The notes beneath the pieces were generated by a model that was not told the DNA's origin, searched no databases, and saw nothing but the letters and a program-made list of their open reading frames with translations. The translations under genes were made by a program, and so were the position numbers. A stretch of DNA of 64,000 nucleotides from positions 1 to 64,000 of the forward strand of contig JAGGQZ010000022.1 of the NCBI GenBank assembly GCA_018613055.1, read 5' to 3'. The stretch comes from Chryseobacterium sp. ISL-80 (lineage in GTDB: Bacteria; Bacillota; Bacilli; Bacillales; Cytobacillaceae). This document shows positions 47,313 through 56,525 of this stretch, in pieces (the first letter of the stretch is position 1; each line of letters opens with the position of its first letter).

Positions 47313-47829
47313 TGTTCATCGTACCTCCTTTTTTCTCTAAAAGCTCGCCTGGTTTCGGCGGTTTAAAATAATCCTCTGTCTTGAAACCTTTGCCATGCGG
47401 CACTGCCTGATGGCAGCTTGAACAGCTGTCTTTTGCATCATGCGATACATTTTCCAGTGTGTTTTCATGGCAGCTGATGCAGTTCTCATTGATGACTTCG
47501 TCAGAGCTTTCCGTTGCGTGGAGCACCTTCGGGATTTTGGCTTCCCCCAGCGTATTGTAGTACACATGGGTCATGCCCGCCTTTGCCTTATACGTGTATT
47601 TCTTGACCATGTTTTCATGCGGCAAATGGCAGTCCCCGCAGGCTAGACCAGCGTGGTTGGAATCGGAAAACGAATCATGGACCTCTGTCATGATGTGGCA
47701 GCTTGAACAGAATTCAGGTGAATCCGTATAAGCAAGCGTCTTGACAGTGACGACAGAAACAATGATTCCAGCGAACACACCAATGAATAACAGCATCTTT
47801 TTGTCTATTCCCAGCAGCTTTTTCAGCAT
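47305..47829 (-). CDS. nrfH: Cytochrome c nitrite reductase small subunit
   Basis: A 174-residue NapC/NirT-type quinol dehydrogenase. One N-terminal membrane helix (LLFIGVFAGIIVSVVTVKTL) and four haem sites: CSSCHIM (the NrfH type with Met), CGDCH, CISCH and CSSCH. It passes electrons from menaquinol to NrfA and anchors it. Overlaps nrfA. Confidence 0.96.
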   Translation of the reverse strand: MLKKLLGIDKKMLLFIGVFAGIIVSVVTVKTLAYTDSPEFCSSCHIMTEVHDSFSDSNHAGLACGDCHLPHENMVKKYTYKAKAGMTHVYYNTLGEAKIPKVLHATESSDEVINENCISCHENTLENVSHDAKDSCSSCHQAVPHGKGFKTEDYFKPPKPGELLEKKGGTMNNG

Positions 47830-47858
47830 TCTCTTTCACCTCCCTTATAGCCAACTAC

Positions 47859-47890
47859 TAAAAACTGTTTTCGGATTCATACGAAAACAG
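47859..47890 (-). terminator. Terminator between the resA-like gene and nrfH
   Basis: Minus-strand CTGTTTTCG, loop, CGAAAACAG then TTTTTAG, only 30 bp before nrfH. It implies nrfHA has its own promoter or is reached by read-through. Confidence 0.75.
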
Positions 47891-47923
47891 CCTTATTAAA
47901 ACACGAATGTGCTTTAACCAAGG

Positions 47924-48430
47924 TCATGGTGAAACTTTTTCCTGGATCAGACTGATTAAATCGTCCTTTGTTGTCGGGCCGGAAAAGCGTTCGACAATCA
48001 TGCCGTCGCTGTCAATAATGATAGTCTCAGGCTGTCCGATCACATTGTAATTTTTAGAGATTTCTTCTTTTGTGTCTAAAAGATACGTAAGCTTAGAACC
48101 GCTTTCCCCGATATATTTTTCCATCCGTTTTTTCGATTCGCCTTTTGCAAGGATCAAAAGCTTTGCATCCTTGTACTCTTTTCCGAATACTTCAAGTTCA
48201 GGCGCTTCATCAATGCATGGAGCACACCATGTCGCGAAAAAATTGAGGACAACCGGCTGGCCCTTAAAATCAGAAAGTTTGTAAGTATTGCCGTCAATAT
48301 CCTGCAGTTCAAAATCGATCGACTGGTCACCAGGCTGGGCGGATGCTTTCCCGCCTAATCCGCTGACCAAAAAGCCAAGGACTCCGATGACAGCTGCGAT
48401 CACGATGACCGGAACGATTTTTTTGCCCAT
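47924..48430 (-). CDS. ResA/CcmG-like thiol-disulfide oxidoreductase
   Basis: A 168-residue membrane-anchored thioredoxin. One N-terminal helix (IVPVIVIAAVIGVLGFLVSG), active site FFATWCAPCIDEAPELE near residue 75, cis-Pro region VIGQPETIIID. It would reduce apocytochrome CXXCH thiols before haem attachment. ATG 48430 fits GGGTG spacing best; GTG/ATG six to nine bases earlier are also possible. It takes the CcmG place in the ccm cluster. Confidence 0.85.
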   Translation of the reverse strand: MGKKIVPVIVIAAVIGVLGFLVSGLGGKASAQPGDQSIDFELQDIDGNTYKLSDFKGQPVVLNFFATWCAPCIDEAPELEVFGKEYKDAKLLILAKGESKKRMEKYIGESGSKLTYLLDTKEEISKNYNVIGQPETIIIDSDGMIVERFSGPTTKDDLISLIQEKVSP

Positions 48431-48587
48431 TTTCATCACCCGCTTTTTTTAAGGCTCTTTTCTCAAACTTTGTTGCTTTTGAATACAAATTGGATTGAAT
48501 TAGCTGATTACCCTTGTAAAGAAGACTCTTTTTATGAGAAAAGAGCATCTAAACTTTATACCGACCTCCGCAATAGGTATATATTAC

Positions 48588-48613
48588 GTTAAAATCGGCT
48601 TTAGGATTTTAAC
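48588..48613 (-). other. Perfect hairpin between ccmD and the resA-like gene
   Basis: GTTAAAATC-GGCTTTAG-GATTTTAAC, a 9-bp perfect stem with no T-run. Nearby, GCTCTTTTCTCA (48454-48465) and TGAGAAAAGAGC (48536-48547) are a 12-bp inverted pair. These may stabilise or process mRNA between the ccm and resA-like genes. Confidence 0.5.
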
Positions 48614-48639
48614 ACCAATCTTTACGAAAACAGCCTTTA

Positions 48640-48771
48640 TTAAAAATCTGAGTTCCATTCTTCCAGCAGTTCAAGCTCTTTTTTCAGCTGCTTCTGGCGG
48701 CGGCCCAGCACAACGACATACCCCGCAATCAACGTCCAGATCACTGTATAACCCATGAATAAGTAAGTCAT
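48640..48771 (-). CDS. ccmD: CcmD-like small membrane protein
   Basis: A 43-residue ORF: one membrane helix (YLFMGYTVIWTLIAGYVVVLG) followed by a basic then acidic tail (RRQKQLKKELELLEEWNSD). This is the CcmD pattern, a small partner of the CcmABC haem transporter. AAGGAGG lies upstream of ATG 48771, 21 bp after ccmC. Confidence 0.85.
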   Translation of the reverse strand: MTYLFMGYTVIWTLIAGYVVVLGRRQKQLKKELELLEEWNSDF

Positions 48772-48792
48772 TTTTCCATTCCTCCTTAATTG

Positions 48793-49503
48793 TTAGCCCG
48801 CAAGCTTTTCGATTGCTTTTGACTTAGCCTTTTTGACGATATGTCTCATTTTTTCAATTTCGATGCCTTTTCGCATCAGGAACGCGTAAAGCAAGGTGAT
48901 CGTAAAAATCGAGAACAGCAATGTGACGAGCATATCCGGTTCGATTCCGCCTCCTGACTGGTTTTTGCCTTCACCGAACACGATTGGATGAAGCTTCGTG
49001 TTCCACCAGCGGATCGCCATGAAGACAATCGGGACATTGATGACGCCAACAATGCCGAAAACAGCTGACAGCCTGGCGATTTTCTCCATAGAACCGTCCA
49101 TCTTACGGACAAAAAGATATGCGACATAAATGAACCAGAGGATCAGCGTTGTCGCGAGACGTGGTTCCCATGTCCACCACGTATTCCAGCTTGATTTTCC
49201 CCAGATCATCCCGGTGATTAATGTGATTGTCGTGAAAAGGACACCAATTTCAGCTGAGATTCCAGCATTGATATGATGCTGAAGCCTCGGCTTGATCAGC
49301 ACTCTGACACTGTAATAACCCACTACCCCGAAAGCGAGGAAGGCGACCCAGGCACTGCCAACATGGAAGTAGAATATTTTTTGGGTGGCACCCATCATCT
49401 TTTCGACAGGCGACCAGATAAAAATCAGGTAAAGCGCGATAAAAAATGATGGTATCAAAGTAAACAGCAAGATTCGGTCAATCAAACCAGCATTCTTTTT
49501 CAT
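48793..49503 (-). CDS. ccmC: Haem exporter/transfer protein CcmC
   Basis: A 236-residue membrane protein of the HMP family with six helices. The WWD haem motif is WGKSSWNTWWTWEPRL near residue 120; conserved His residues are in FYFHVGSAW and KLHPIV. It loads haem onto CcmE. ATG 49503 has GGAGGGG upstream and overlaps the ccmB stop by one base. Confidence 0.93.
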   Translation of the reverse strand: MKKNAGLIDRILLFTLIPSFFIALYLIFIWSPVEKMMGATQKIFYFHVGSAWVAFLAFGVVGYYSVRVLIKPRLQHHINAGISAEIGVLFTTITLITGMIWGKSSWNTWWTWEPRLATTLILWFIYVAYLFVRKMDGSMEKIARLSAVFGIVGVINVPIVFMAIRWWNTKLHPIVFGEGKNQSGGGIEPDMLVTLLFSIFTITLLYAFLMRKGIEIEKMRHIVKKAKSKAIEKLAG

Positions 49504-50186
49504 CAAGACCCCTCCATAATAAATTCGAATAAGAAAAAGCACGCTGCCAGAAACAGCAAATCGTAAGCAGCCATCAATCTGATCCATGACGCTGCATCCG
49601 CAATCATTTCATTTTCCAGAACGATTCTTGTCGCCTGGACTCCGGCAATCAGCAATGGACTTAATAGCGGCAGCAGCAAAACCGGCAACAGCATTTCGCT
49701 GTTTTTGGCATTCGCTGACAGGGCAGCCAGGAATGTGCCGACGATGATAAAGCCCAGTGTTCCAATGACAACAACAAGAATGAACCAGCTTAATTTTCCA
49801 AAAAAGCGGTAGTCGAACAGCAAGAACAGCACCGGGATGCTCACGAGCTGAACAGCCGTGACAAGGATGAAATTCGCCAGCGCCTTCCCCAGATAAATAC
49901 TCGAAGGGTCAATGGGAGCCGAGCGAAGTCCAGTCAGTGCATCGTTTTCATGCTCCGAAAGAAACGAGCGGTTCAGGCCAAGAATCCCGGAAAAGACAGT
50001 AATCAGCCAGACGAGACCTGGAATGACCGCCTTCACCATATTGTTGGTTGGATCGAAGGCAAAGCTGAAAATGAGGACGACCAGACTGGAGAAAATGACC
50101 ATCATCCCAATCGTCTGCTTTGTCTTGATCTCGTTGCGAAGATCTTTGCTGGCAATCGTCCAGGCATCGCGAAGTATCGACATCAT
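49503..50186 (-). CDS. ccmB: Haem ABC transporter permease CcmB
   Basis: A 227-residue permease with six membrane segments and the CcmB-like start (AWTIASKDLRNEIKTKQTIG) and SIPVLFLLFDYRFFG. Partner of CcmA; together they release holo-CcmE. ATG 50186 overlaps the ccmA stop. Confidence 0.92.
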   Translation of the reverse strand: MMSILRDAWTIASKDLRNEIKTKQTIGMMVIFSSLVVLIFSFAFDPTNNMVKAVIPGLVWLITVFSGILGLNRSFLSEHENDALTGLRSAPIDPSSIYLGKALANFILVTAVQLVSIPVLFLLFDYRFFGKLSWFILVVVIGTLGFIIVGTFLAALSANAKNSEMLLPVLLLPLLSPLLIAGVQATRIVLENEMIADAASWIRLMAAYDLLFLAACFFLFEFIMEGS

Positions 50187-50884
50187 GAGCTCTTCACCTC
50201 TGATTCATACCATTGCTTCATCTCAGACAGGCTGATCCCTTCACCAAGCGGCCTTGTTGCAATGATTTTTCCCTTTTTCAGCAGGGCGGCCCTGTCAGCA
50301 AGTGCATGCACCTGCTCGAAATCATGTGAGATGATCAGGATGGATGTTCCGCTGTCCCGTTTGTTTTTAATGATTTGATTCAGGAGAGCGACGGCTTCCT
50401 GGTCAAGTCCGGTGTGTGGCTCATCGAGCATCAGGATTTTAGGGTCAGGGAGCAGCACCCTCGCAATCGCCAGCCTCTGCATCATTCCCCTTGAAAACGA
50501 CCGGATCGGCATATCACGGAAGAGATACAACCCTACCTCCTTCAAAAGCTCATTCGCTTTCCTGTCAAGGTCCTTCACCTTGTAAAGCTTTCCGTAAAAT
50601 CTAAGATTCTCGAGCGGGGACAGGTTATTGTACAGGAAGGATTCATGACCTAAGAACCCAATCCGCTGCTTGATCTGTGCAGAGTTTTTCCTGACGATCT
50701 TTCCATCAAGGAGAATCTCTCCGCTTGTAGGCTGCAGCAATCCGACCGTACATTTGAAAAACGTACTCTTTCCGGCACCGTTTGGCCCTATTACTGCGAG
50801 GATTTCCCCTTTTTCAAGTGTCAGGGTGATGTTTCGCAATATCAGTTTATCTCCCAGCATTTTGGTCATTTTTCGCAGTTCCAG
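50183..50884 (-). CDS. ccmA: Haem ABC transporter ATPase CcmA
   Basis: A 233-residue ABC ATPase. Walker A GPNGAGKST near residue 39, signature region FSRGMMQRLAIAR, Walker B KILMLDEPHTGLD and switch His ISHD. Start ATG 50884 is likely; ATG 50905 is in frame and overlaps the previous gene. Part of the ccm operon. Confidence 0.9.
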   Translation of the reverse strand: MELRKMTKMLGDKLILRNITLTLEKGEILAVIGPNGAGKSTFFKCTVGLLQPTSGEILLDGKIVRKNSAQIKQRIGFLGHESFLYNNLSPLENLRFYGKLYKVKDLDRKANELLKEVGLYLFRDMPIRSFSRGMMQRLAIARVLLPDPKILMLDEPHTGLDQEAVALLNQIIKNKRDSGTSILIISHDFEQVHALADRAALLKKGKIIATRPLGEGISLSEMKQWYESEVKSS

Positions 50885-50901
50885 CATGGTCCCCAACTCT
50901 T

Positions 50902-51246
50902 TCATCCAGTGTATTGTTTCAATTCCTTATTCACCTGGTCCAATTGGCCCTGGTAATCAAGCTTTCTTTCAATAAAAATTTCTTCGATGATTTCTGTTGA
51001 GCTGAGCCTGCCATCCAATCTGGCAAGTTCCTCCTCGATGACTCTTTTCCTTTGCAAAAGGTGCCTGAACAGTTTCTCGTTATCGTCAACCACCTCAAGT
51101 GCACCAGTCCGTTTTCGTTTTAAAAACCACAATAGTGCTATTACAACTCCAAGAAACGTCAGCACAAAATGAGGATTCAACAAGTTCAAACCAGGCGTCG
51201 TCAGCCAGAAGTTCACCAGCCATTCAGGGTGATAGGCAGGAGCCAT
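50902..51246 (-). CDS. Small membrane protein in the ccm operon
   Basis: A 114-residue protein with one membrane helix (HFVLTFLGVVIALLWFL near residues 27-43) and a charged, coiled-coil-like tail (LFRHLLQRKRVIEEELARLDGRL). I do not recognise the family. AAGGGGTG is 6 nt before ATG 51246, overlapping the preceding gene's stop. A scaffold role like CcmI is possible but unproven. Confidence 0.75.
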   Translation of the reverse strand: MAPAYHPEWLVNFWLTTPGLNLLNPHFVLTFLGVVIALLWFLKRKRTGALEVVDDNEKLFRHLLQRKRVIEEELARLDGRLSSTEIIEEIFIERKLDYQGQLDQVNKELKQYTG

Positions 51247-51251
51247 TTGAT

Positions 51252-51626
51252 TCACCCCTTCTGCCGGCGGAGGTTTCTCAGTTCCCTGAGAATTTCTTCT
51301 TCCGCATCATCAGCCTGCATTTTCGCTTTGCCTTTTGGCAGCTTCGTTTTGCCTTGCTTAAGCGTTTCAGTTTCTTCCTTTAATAAAGCTGCGAACACTT
51401 GATAATTTTCTTTCATTTTTTCAAAATCTTCACGAGTGATTTTTTTCATCAGAAAGTCCATTTCCAGCTCATTCACTGCGCTGTACACCTGCTCCAGAGT
51501 CAACTTTTCACCTTCTGCTTCCGTTCCCGTGGTTTGGCTCTCGCCTGAGGAAAAGAAAGGAGAAATGATAAAGTAAAAACAAGTAATGATCACGAGTGAT
51601 CCAATTATTAAAAATACATAATCCAT
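51252..51626 (-). CDS. Small membrane protein in the ccm operon, CcmI-like position
   Basis: A 124-residue protein: N-terminal helix (YVFLIIGSLVIITCFYFIISPFF) and a soluble part with LTLEQVYSAVNELEMDFLMKKITREDFEKM, a short helix-pair like the N-terminal part of CcmI proteins, then Lys-rich and ending LRELRNLRRQKG. Name not certain. Between the ccmH-like gene and the 51246 gene, with near-overlapping ends. Confidence 0.75.
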   Translation of the reverse strand: MDYVFLIIGSLVIITCFYFIISPFFSSGESQTTGTEAEGEKLTLEQVYSAVNELEMDFLMKKITREDFEKMKENYQVFAALLKEETETLKQGKTKLPKGKAKMQADDAEEEILRELRNLRRQKG

Positions 51627-51639
51627 TTTTCATCAACTC

Positions 51640-52110
51640 CTAGAAAAGCTTTCGGCGCTCGTCATCAAAAGCTTTGGATGCGATCTCCTTCTCGATTTCG
51701 GAATCCCATCCAGATTTGGCTTCAACGTTTGTTGCCGCCTTTTTGATTGTCAATTTCCTGATCCAGACCCCGACGATTACAGTTCCGATGGCAAAACCTG
51801 CAGCTGGCATTCCCCAGGCAATCCAGCCGCTAGTGCCGCCACCCGGTGTCCTTAAGGCTGCCTGCCCGTATTCATCAACATAGGATTGGATGATTTCCGG
51901 CTCTGATTTGCCGCCATTCAGCATTTCTACCACTTCGTCATAATAAACTTTCTTGATTGAACAGGTGGATAGATCATGATCTGCATGACCCTGCATATCA
52001 AGCTGGGCAATGACATGCTTGAATTCCTTCGAGTTATACGTAAAAGCGGATGTCAGGCCAGGAATCAGGATGAAGCAAAGAAATGTCGCAACGATAATTT
52101 TCTTTTTCAT
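51640..52110 (-). CDS. CcmH-like protein with a single cysteine
   Basis: A 156-residue exported, membrane-anchored protein. Signal helix (IIVATFLCFILIPGLTSA), then a domain with VVEMLNGGKSEPEIIQSYVDEYGQAAL, the recognisable part of CcmH/NrfF, and a C-terminal helix (GWIAWGMPAAGFAIGTVIVGVW). CcmH normally has LRCxxC, which handles apocytochrome thiols. Here only one mature Cys is seen (DLSTC, residue 50). ATG 52110 has GGAAGGTG 6 nt upstream; it follows ccmF at once. Confidence 0.75.
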   Translation of the reverse strand: MKKKIIVATFLCFILIPGLTSAFTYNSKEFKHVIAQLDMQGHADHDLSTCSIKKVYYDEVVEMLNGGKSEPEIIQSYVDEYGQAALRTPGGGTSGWIAWGMPAAGFAIGTVIVGVWIRKLTIKKAATNVEAKSGWDSEIEKEIASKAFDDERRKLF

Positions 52111-52115
52111 CTCCA

Positions 52116-54089
<1,974 letters not shown>

Positions 54090-54110
54090 ACAGATAACCA
54101 CCCATCTGTT

Positions 54111-54560
54111 TTATTCCTTCTTGTCATTTTTGTACATTTCCTTATGCATTTCGCTATCATAGTTCTCCATGTCTTCGCCTTCATATTTTGTCGGGCATTT
54201 CGTCTGGACTTTTTCCGCTTCGAACACTCCGTCTTTTTGGATAAAACCTTCGACTAAAACAATGACATCTTCGGAAAAGTTATCTGGCTTGATTCCTTTA
54301 TGGAATACCTGAAGCGTTCCTTCGCCTTCTTCGTATAGTTCGAAACGAAGTTCCAGCTTATCAGCATCCCATTTTACTGATTCCTTATTGAGCAAGCCCT
54401 GGGTCATGATATAATCTCCTTCATAGTTCGATGCGTTTTTGCTCAGGTCCTCAATCGTAATTTCCTTGCTTCCTGCACTTGGCATTGTCGAAAACATCAT
54501 GATGACGAACGCAATAGCTGCAAGTCCCAGCCCGATCAAGATTTTTTTGTTTTTGGACAT
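54111..54560 (-). CDS. ccmE: Haem chaperone CcmE, CXXXY variant
   Basis: A 149-residue membrane-anchored OB-fold protein (anchor ILIGLGLAAIAFVIMMF). In E. coli the haem is bound covalently through His of HxxxY; here the site is C-P-T-K-Y (residues 122-126), i.e. the CXXXY form known from sulfate reducers and archaea, described as variant System I. ATG 54560 overlaps the preceding stop. Confidence 0.9.
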   Translation of the reverse strand: MSKNKKILIGLGLAAIAFVIMMFSTMPSAGSKEITIEDLSKNASNYEGDYIMTQGLLNKESVKWDADKLELRFELYEEGEGTLQVFHKGIKPDNFSEDVIVLVEGFIQKDGVFEAEKVQTKCPTKYEGEDMENYDSEMHKEMYKNDKKE

Positions 54561-55519
54561 CACTTTCTACCTCCCAGCTTTTTAAGCAGTTCATTGTATT
54601 CCGTTTCCGTAATGCTTCCTTCCACAAGCATCGCCCGGAGTTTCGCCTTTTTTGAATCCGAATCAGATGATGCATTGTCCTGCTCTGGCTTTGAATTCTT
54701 TCTCTTCATGAAGAATATTAGGAGCACAGCAGAGATGATTGTGATACTCCCGACTACCGTAATAACCAGCCACATAGGCATTTTCTCATCATTCTGTTTA
54801 ACGGTGCCTGCCTTTTTGGCATCCCCGGCCATCTCCTCCATGATCTCCGCGGTCGTCCTGTCGTCAGCTCGTTTGTATTCAAGCTTGATATTCTTTGCTT
54901 CACCGGCTTTCATTCCCTGGCTTTGATAAAGGAACATGTTCATGTTGTAGGAATTCTTCTGCTGCTGCTCTGAAGCTGGCTCAAGCTTGAAGCTTTCCGA
55001 ATTGAGCGGTTCAACAAAAATCAGGTTCAGCAAGCCGATTTCCGTAAAGCTTGTAAAATCGTAAGCCAGCTTCTTGGTGCCGTCTTTCTCGCTGATGCTA
55101 TCGGTGTAGTACTCAATCACAAATTTGTATATCTCCCCTGGCTGGATTTCCTCACTCGTTTCCCAGGAAATTGTGCCTTTTTCCTGATCCAGCTCATATT
55201 CGATTTCATTCATTTCGGTGAGGTCCCGTGAATAATCACCGGCAAAACCAATCCTGAAATTCTCCTCATCCATCGGGAGCGGAACGACCACCTGGCCTTT
55301 TTGCGGCTGTTCAGCATTGTTTTTCAGGGCGCCATGATAGCCCACCAGCAGTGGCAGATTCTTCTTCTTATCTTTCGGATGGTAGGAATACTCAGGCATC
55401 ACCTGGATTGTGAGCTCCTCCATGTTTAAAACATCTGTTTTGGTCTCCGCACCTGCCAGACCTGGCAGCTGAAAAATGAATATTAAGATGAAGGACAATG
55501 CTAGCTGCAGAACTTTCAT
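54560..55519 (-). CDS. Secreted membrane-anchored protein heading the ccm operon
   Basis: A 319-residue protein with a signal peptide (LQLALSFILIFIFQLPGLAGA), a beta-rich ectodomain of about 210 residues, a membrane helix near 245-268 (MWLVITVVGSITIISAVLLIFFM) and a short C-terminal helical hairpin (KAKLRAMLVEGSITETEYNELLKKLG) like SHOCT. I do not recognise the ectodomain. First gene of the ccm operon, so it may help deliver haem or apocytochrome. Confidence 0.78.
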   Translation of the reverse strand: MKVLQLALSFILIFIFQLPGLAGAETKTDVLNMEELTIQVMPEYSYHPKDKKKNLPLLVGYHGALKNNAEQPQKGQVVVPLPMDEENFRIGFAGDYSRDLTEMNEIEYELDQEKGTISWETSEEIQPGEIYKFVIEYYTDSISEKDGTKKLAYDFTSFTEIGLLNLIFVEPLNSESFKLEPASEQQQKNSYNMNMFLYQSQGMKAGEAKNIKLEYKRADDRTTAEIMEEMAGDAKKAGTVKQNDEKMPMWLVITVVGSITIISAVLLIFFMKRKNSKPEQDNASSDSDSKKAKLRAMLVEGSITETEYNELLKKLGGRK

Positions 55520-55550
55520 TCAAATGACTCCTTTCTATATGTGGCGAATT

Positions 55551-55566
55551 CGTGAATATTTTCACA
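55551..55566. promoter_or_regulatory. FNR-box-like site
   Basis: CGTGA-ATATTT-TCACA, one base from TGTGA-N6-TCACA, 32 bp before the first ccm-operon start. Too close to the start codon for classical activation at -41.5, so any role may be repression or a second contact. Confidence 0.5.
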
Positions 55567-55668
55567 AGACAACTTGCATTTAAGAACGATTATTTTATCT
55601 ATTGGCGTTTTTAAATTCCTGCGCGTGCTTTGCTACCTTATTTAAACCATTTCCGAGAGCCCTCAATC

Positions 55669-55684
55669 TGTGATTTAAATCACG
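55669..55684. promoter_or_regulatory. FNR-box-like site upstream of the ccm operon
   Basis: TGTGA-TTTAAA-TCACG, one base from the FNR consensus. About 35 bp downstream on the minus strand is TTAAAT, a weak -10, so the site would be near -41 to -44 of an anaerobically activated ccm promoter. Confidence 0.55.
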
Positions 55685-55765
55685 AAATTTCCGCCAGTTT
55701 TATCCGAATTGTGAACGGGGGGTATTTGCTAAATATACAAGTCTGTGGTCCTTTTACTATTGACA

Positions 55766-55802
55766 CAATAAAAAACCCCACTTCCTTTTTTGGAAATGGG
55801 GG
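55766..55802 (-). terminator. Terminator of the small basic protein gene
   Basis: Minus-strand CCCCATTTCC, loop AAAAAA, GGAAGTGGGG, then TTTTTTATT. Confidence 0.9.
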
Positions 55803-55811
55803 TGTTACAAT

Positions 55812-55991
55812 TTATGAAGATTGCTCTGGTTCGGGATGGAATTTTGACTTTACAGGCTGCCCGCCACTTTGTTCATACTTCTTCTTGGATTCTTTGATTG
55901 GGTCATGCTCCATTCCAAGTTCAAGATCCTGGTTGTTGATTCCATTCCGCGTCTTTTGTTCAGGATTGTTTTGCTTTGAGCGTTTTTTCAA
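55812..55991 (-). CDS. Small hydrophilic protein, SASP-like composition
   Basis: A 59-residue, highly charged ORF (KKRSKQNNPEQKTRNGINN... GMEHDPIKESKKKYEQSG). TTG start with GGGAGGG 7 nt upstream and a perfect terminator after it. No membrane or catalytic features; the Lys/Asn/Gln-rich composition resembles small spore proteins, but I cannot assign a family. Next to ytzC on the same strand. Confidence 0.65.
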   Translation of the reverse strand: MKKRSKQNNPEQKTRNGINNQDLELGMEHDPIKESKKKYEQSGGQPVKSKFHPEPEQSS

Positions 55992-56008
55992 AGTTTATCC
56001 CTCCCGTT

Positions 56009-56272
56009 TTAATGATCAAGCAAAATCATATTGTTCTGAACCTGCTGCAGCTGCAGCCTCATTCTGTGAAGCTGGTCACGCTGCTGTGCGTTCGCACTGA
56101 AGGCGAGCTTGGCAAGATCATTATAGGCATCCTCAATAGCCTGCAGGGCATTCGTGAAATTACCGTCATTATAATGCTGCTGAGTTGCCGCGCTTTTGTA
56201 TTGTTCCTGGGCAAGATTGATTGCATCCTCACATTGTTGAAGTAGCTGGTCAACCGATTGACGTGTTGCCAA
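56009..56272 (-). CDS. ytzC: YtzC family protein (DUF2524)
   Basis: An 87-residue helical protein (ATRQSVDQLLQQCEDAINLAQEQYKSAATQQHYNDGNF ..., here split: QHYNDGNFTNALQAIEDAYND then QQRDQLHRMRLQLQQVQNNMI). It is closely similar to B. subtilis YtzC; function unknown. TTG 56272 with GGAGGGG 6 nt upstream. Confidence 0.85.
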   Translation of the reverse strand: MATRQSVDQLLQQCEDAINLAQEQYKSAATQQHYNDGNFTNALQAIEDAYNDLAKLAFSANAQQRDQLHRMRLQLQQVQNNMILLDH

Positions 56273-56454
56273 TTTTAGCCCCTCCTTTTCTTGATGCTGA
56301 AGCAAGTCTGCTTCTTCTTTATTTTGTTCACAATAGATTTTCCTATCACGTTTTTGCCAATGTTTAATGTTGGCAATCGTTTTAGCAGCAATTTAAAATG
56401 CAGAATTCGAAAAACAGCTTTAATGCGAAACAGGCTTTTGTAATCTTTTTGCAA

Positions 56455-56483
56455 TTGGATTACCCTATTCTAAGTGGTACAAT
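56455..56483 (+). promoter_or_regulatory. Sigma-A promoter of ytqAB
   Basis: TTGGAT, 17-bp spacer, TACAAT, 42 bp before ATG 56526. Confidence 0.7.
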
Positions 56484-56525
56484 TTTTATTATTACTGACT
56501 GACAGGTTATAAGGAGGTTACTGGC

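Noticed and set aside
55551-55566. Class II FNR activation site for the ccm operon
   Set aside because: Its centre is about 40 bp from the start codon, which would put the transcript start at the ATG; kept only as an FNR-like site.
55630-56100. 156-codon ORF opposite ytzC and the small basic gene
   Set aside because: Antisense to two better-supported genes with good ribosome sites.
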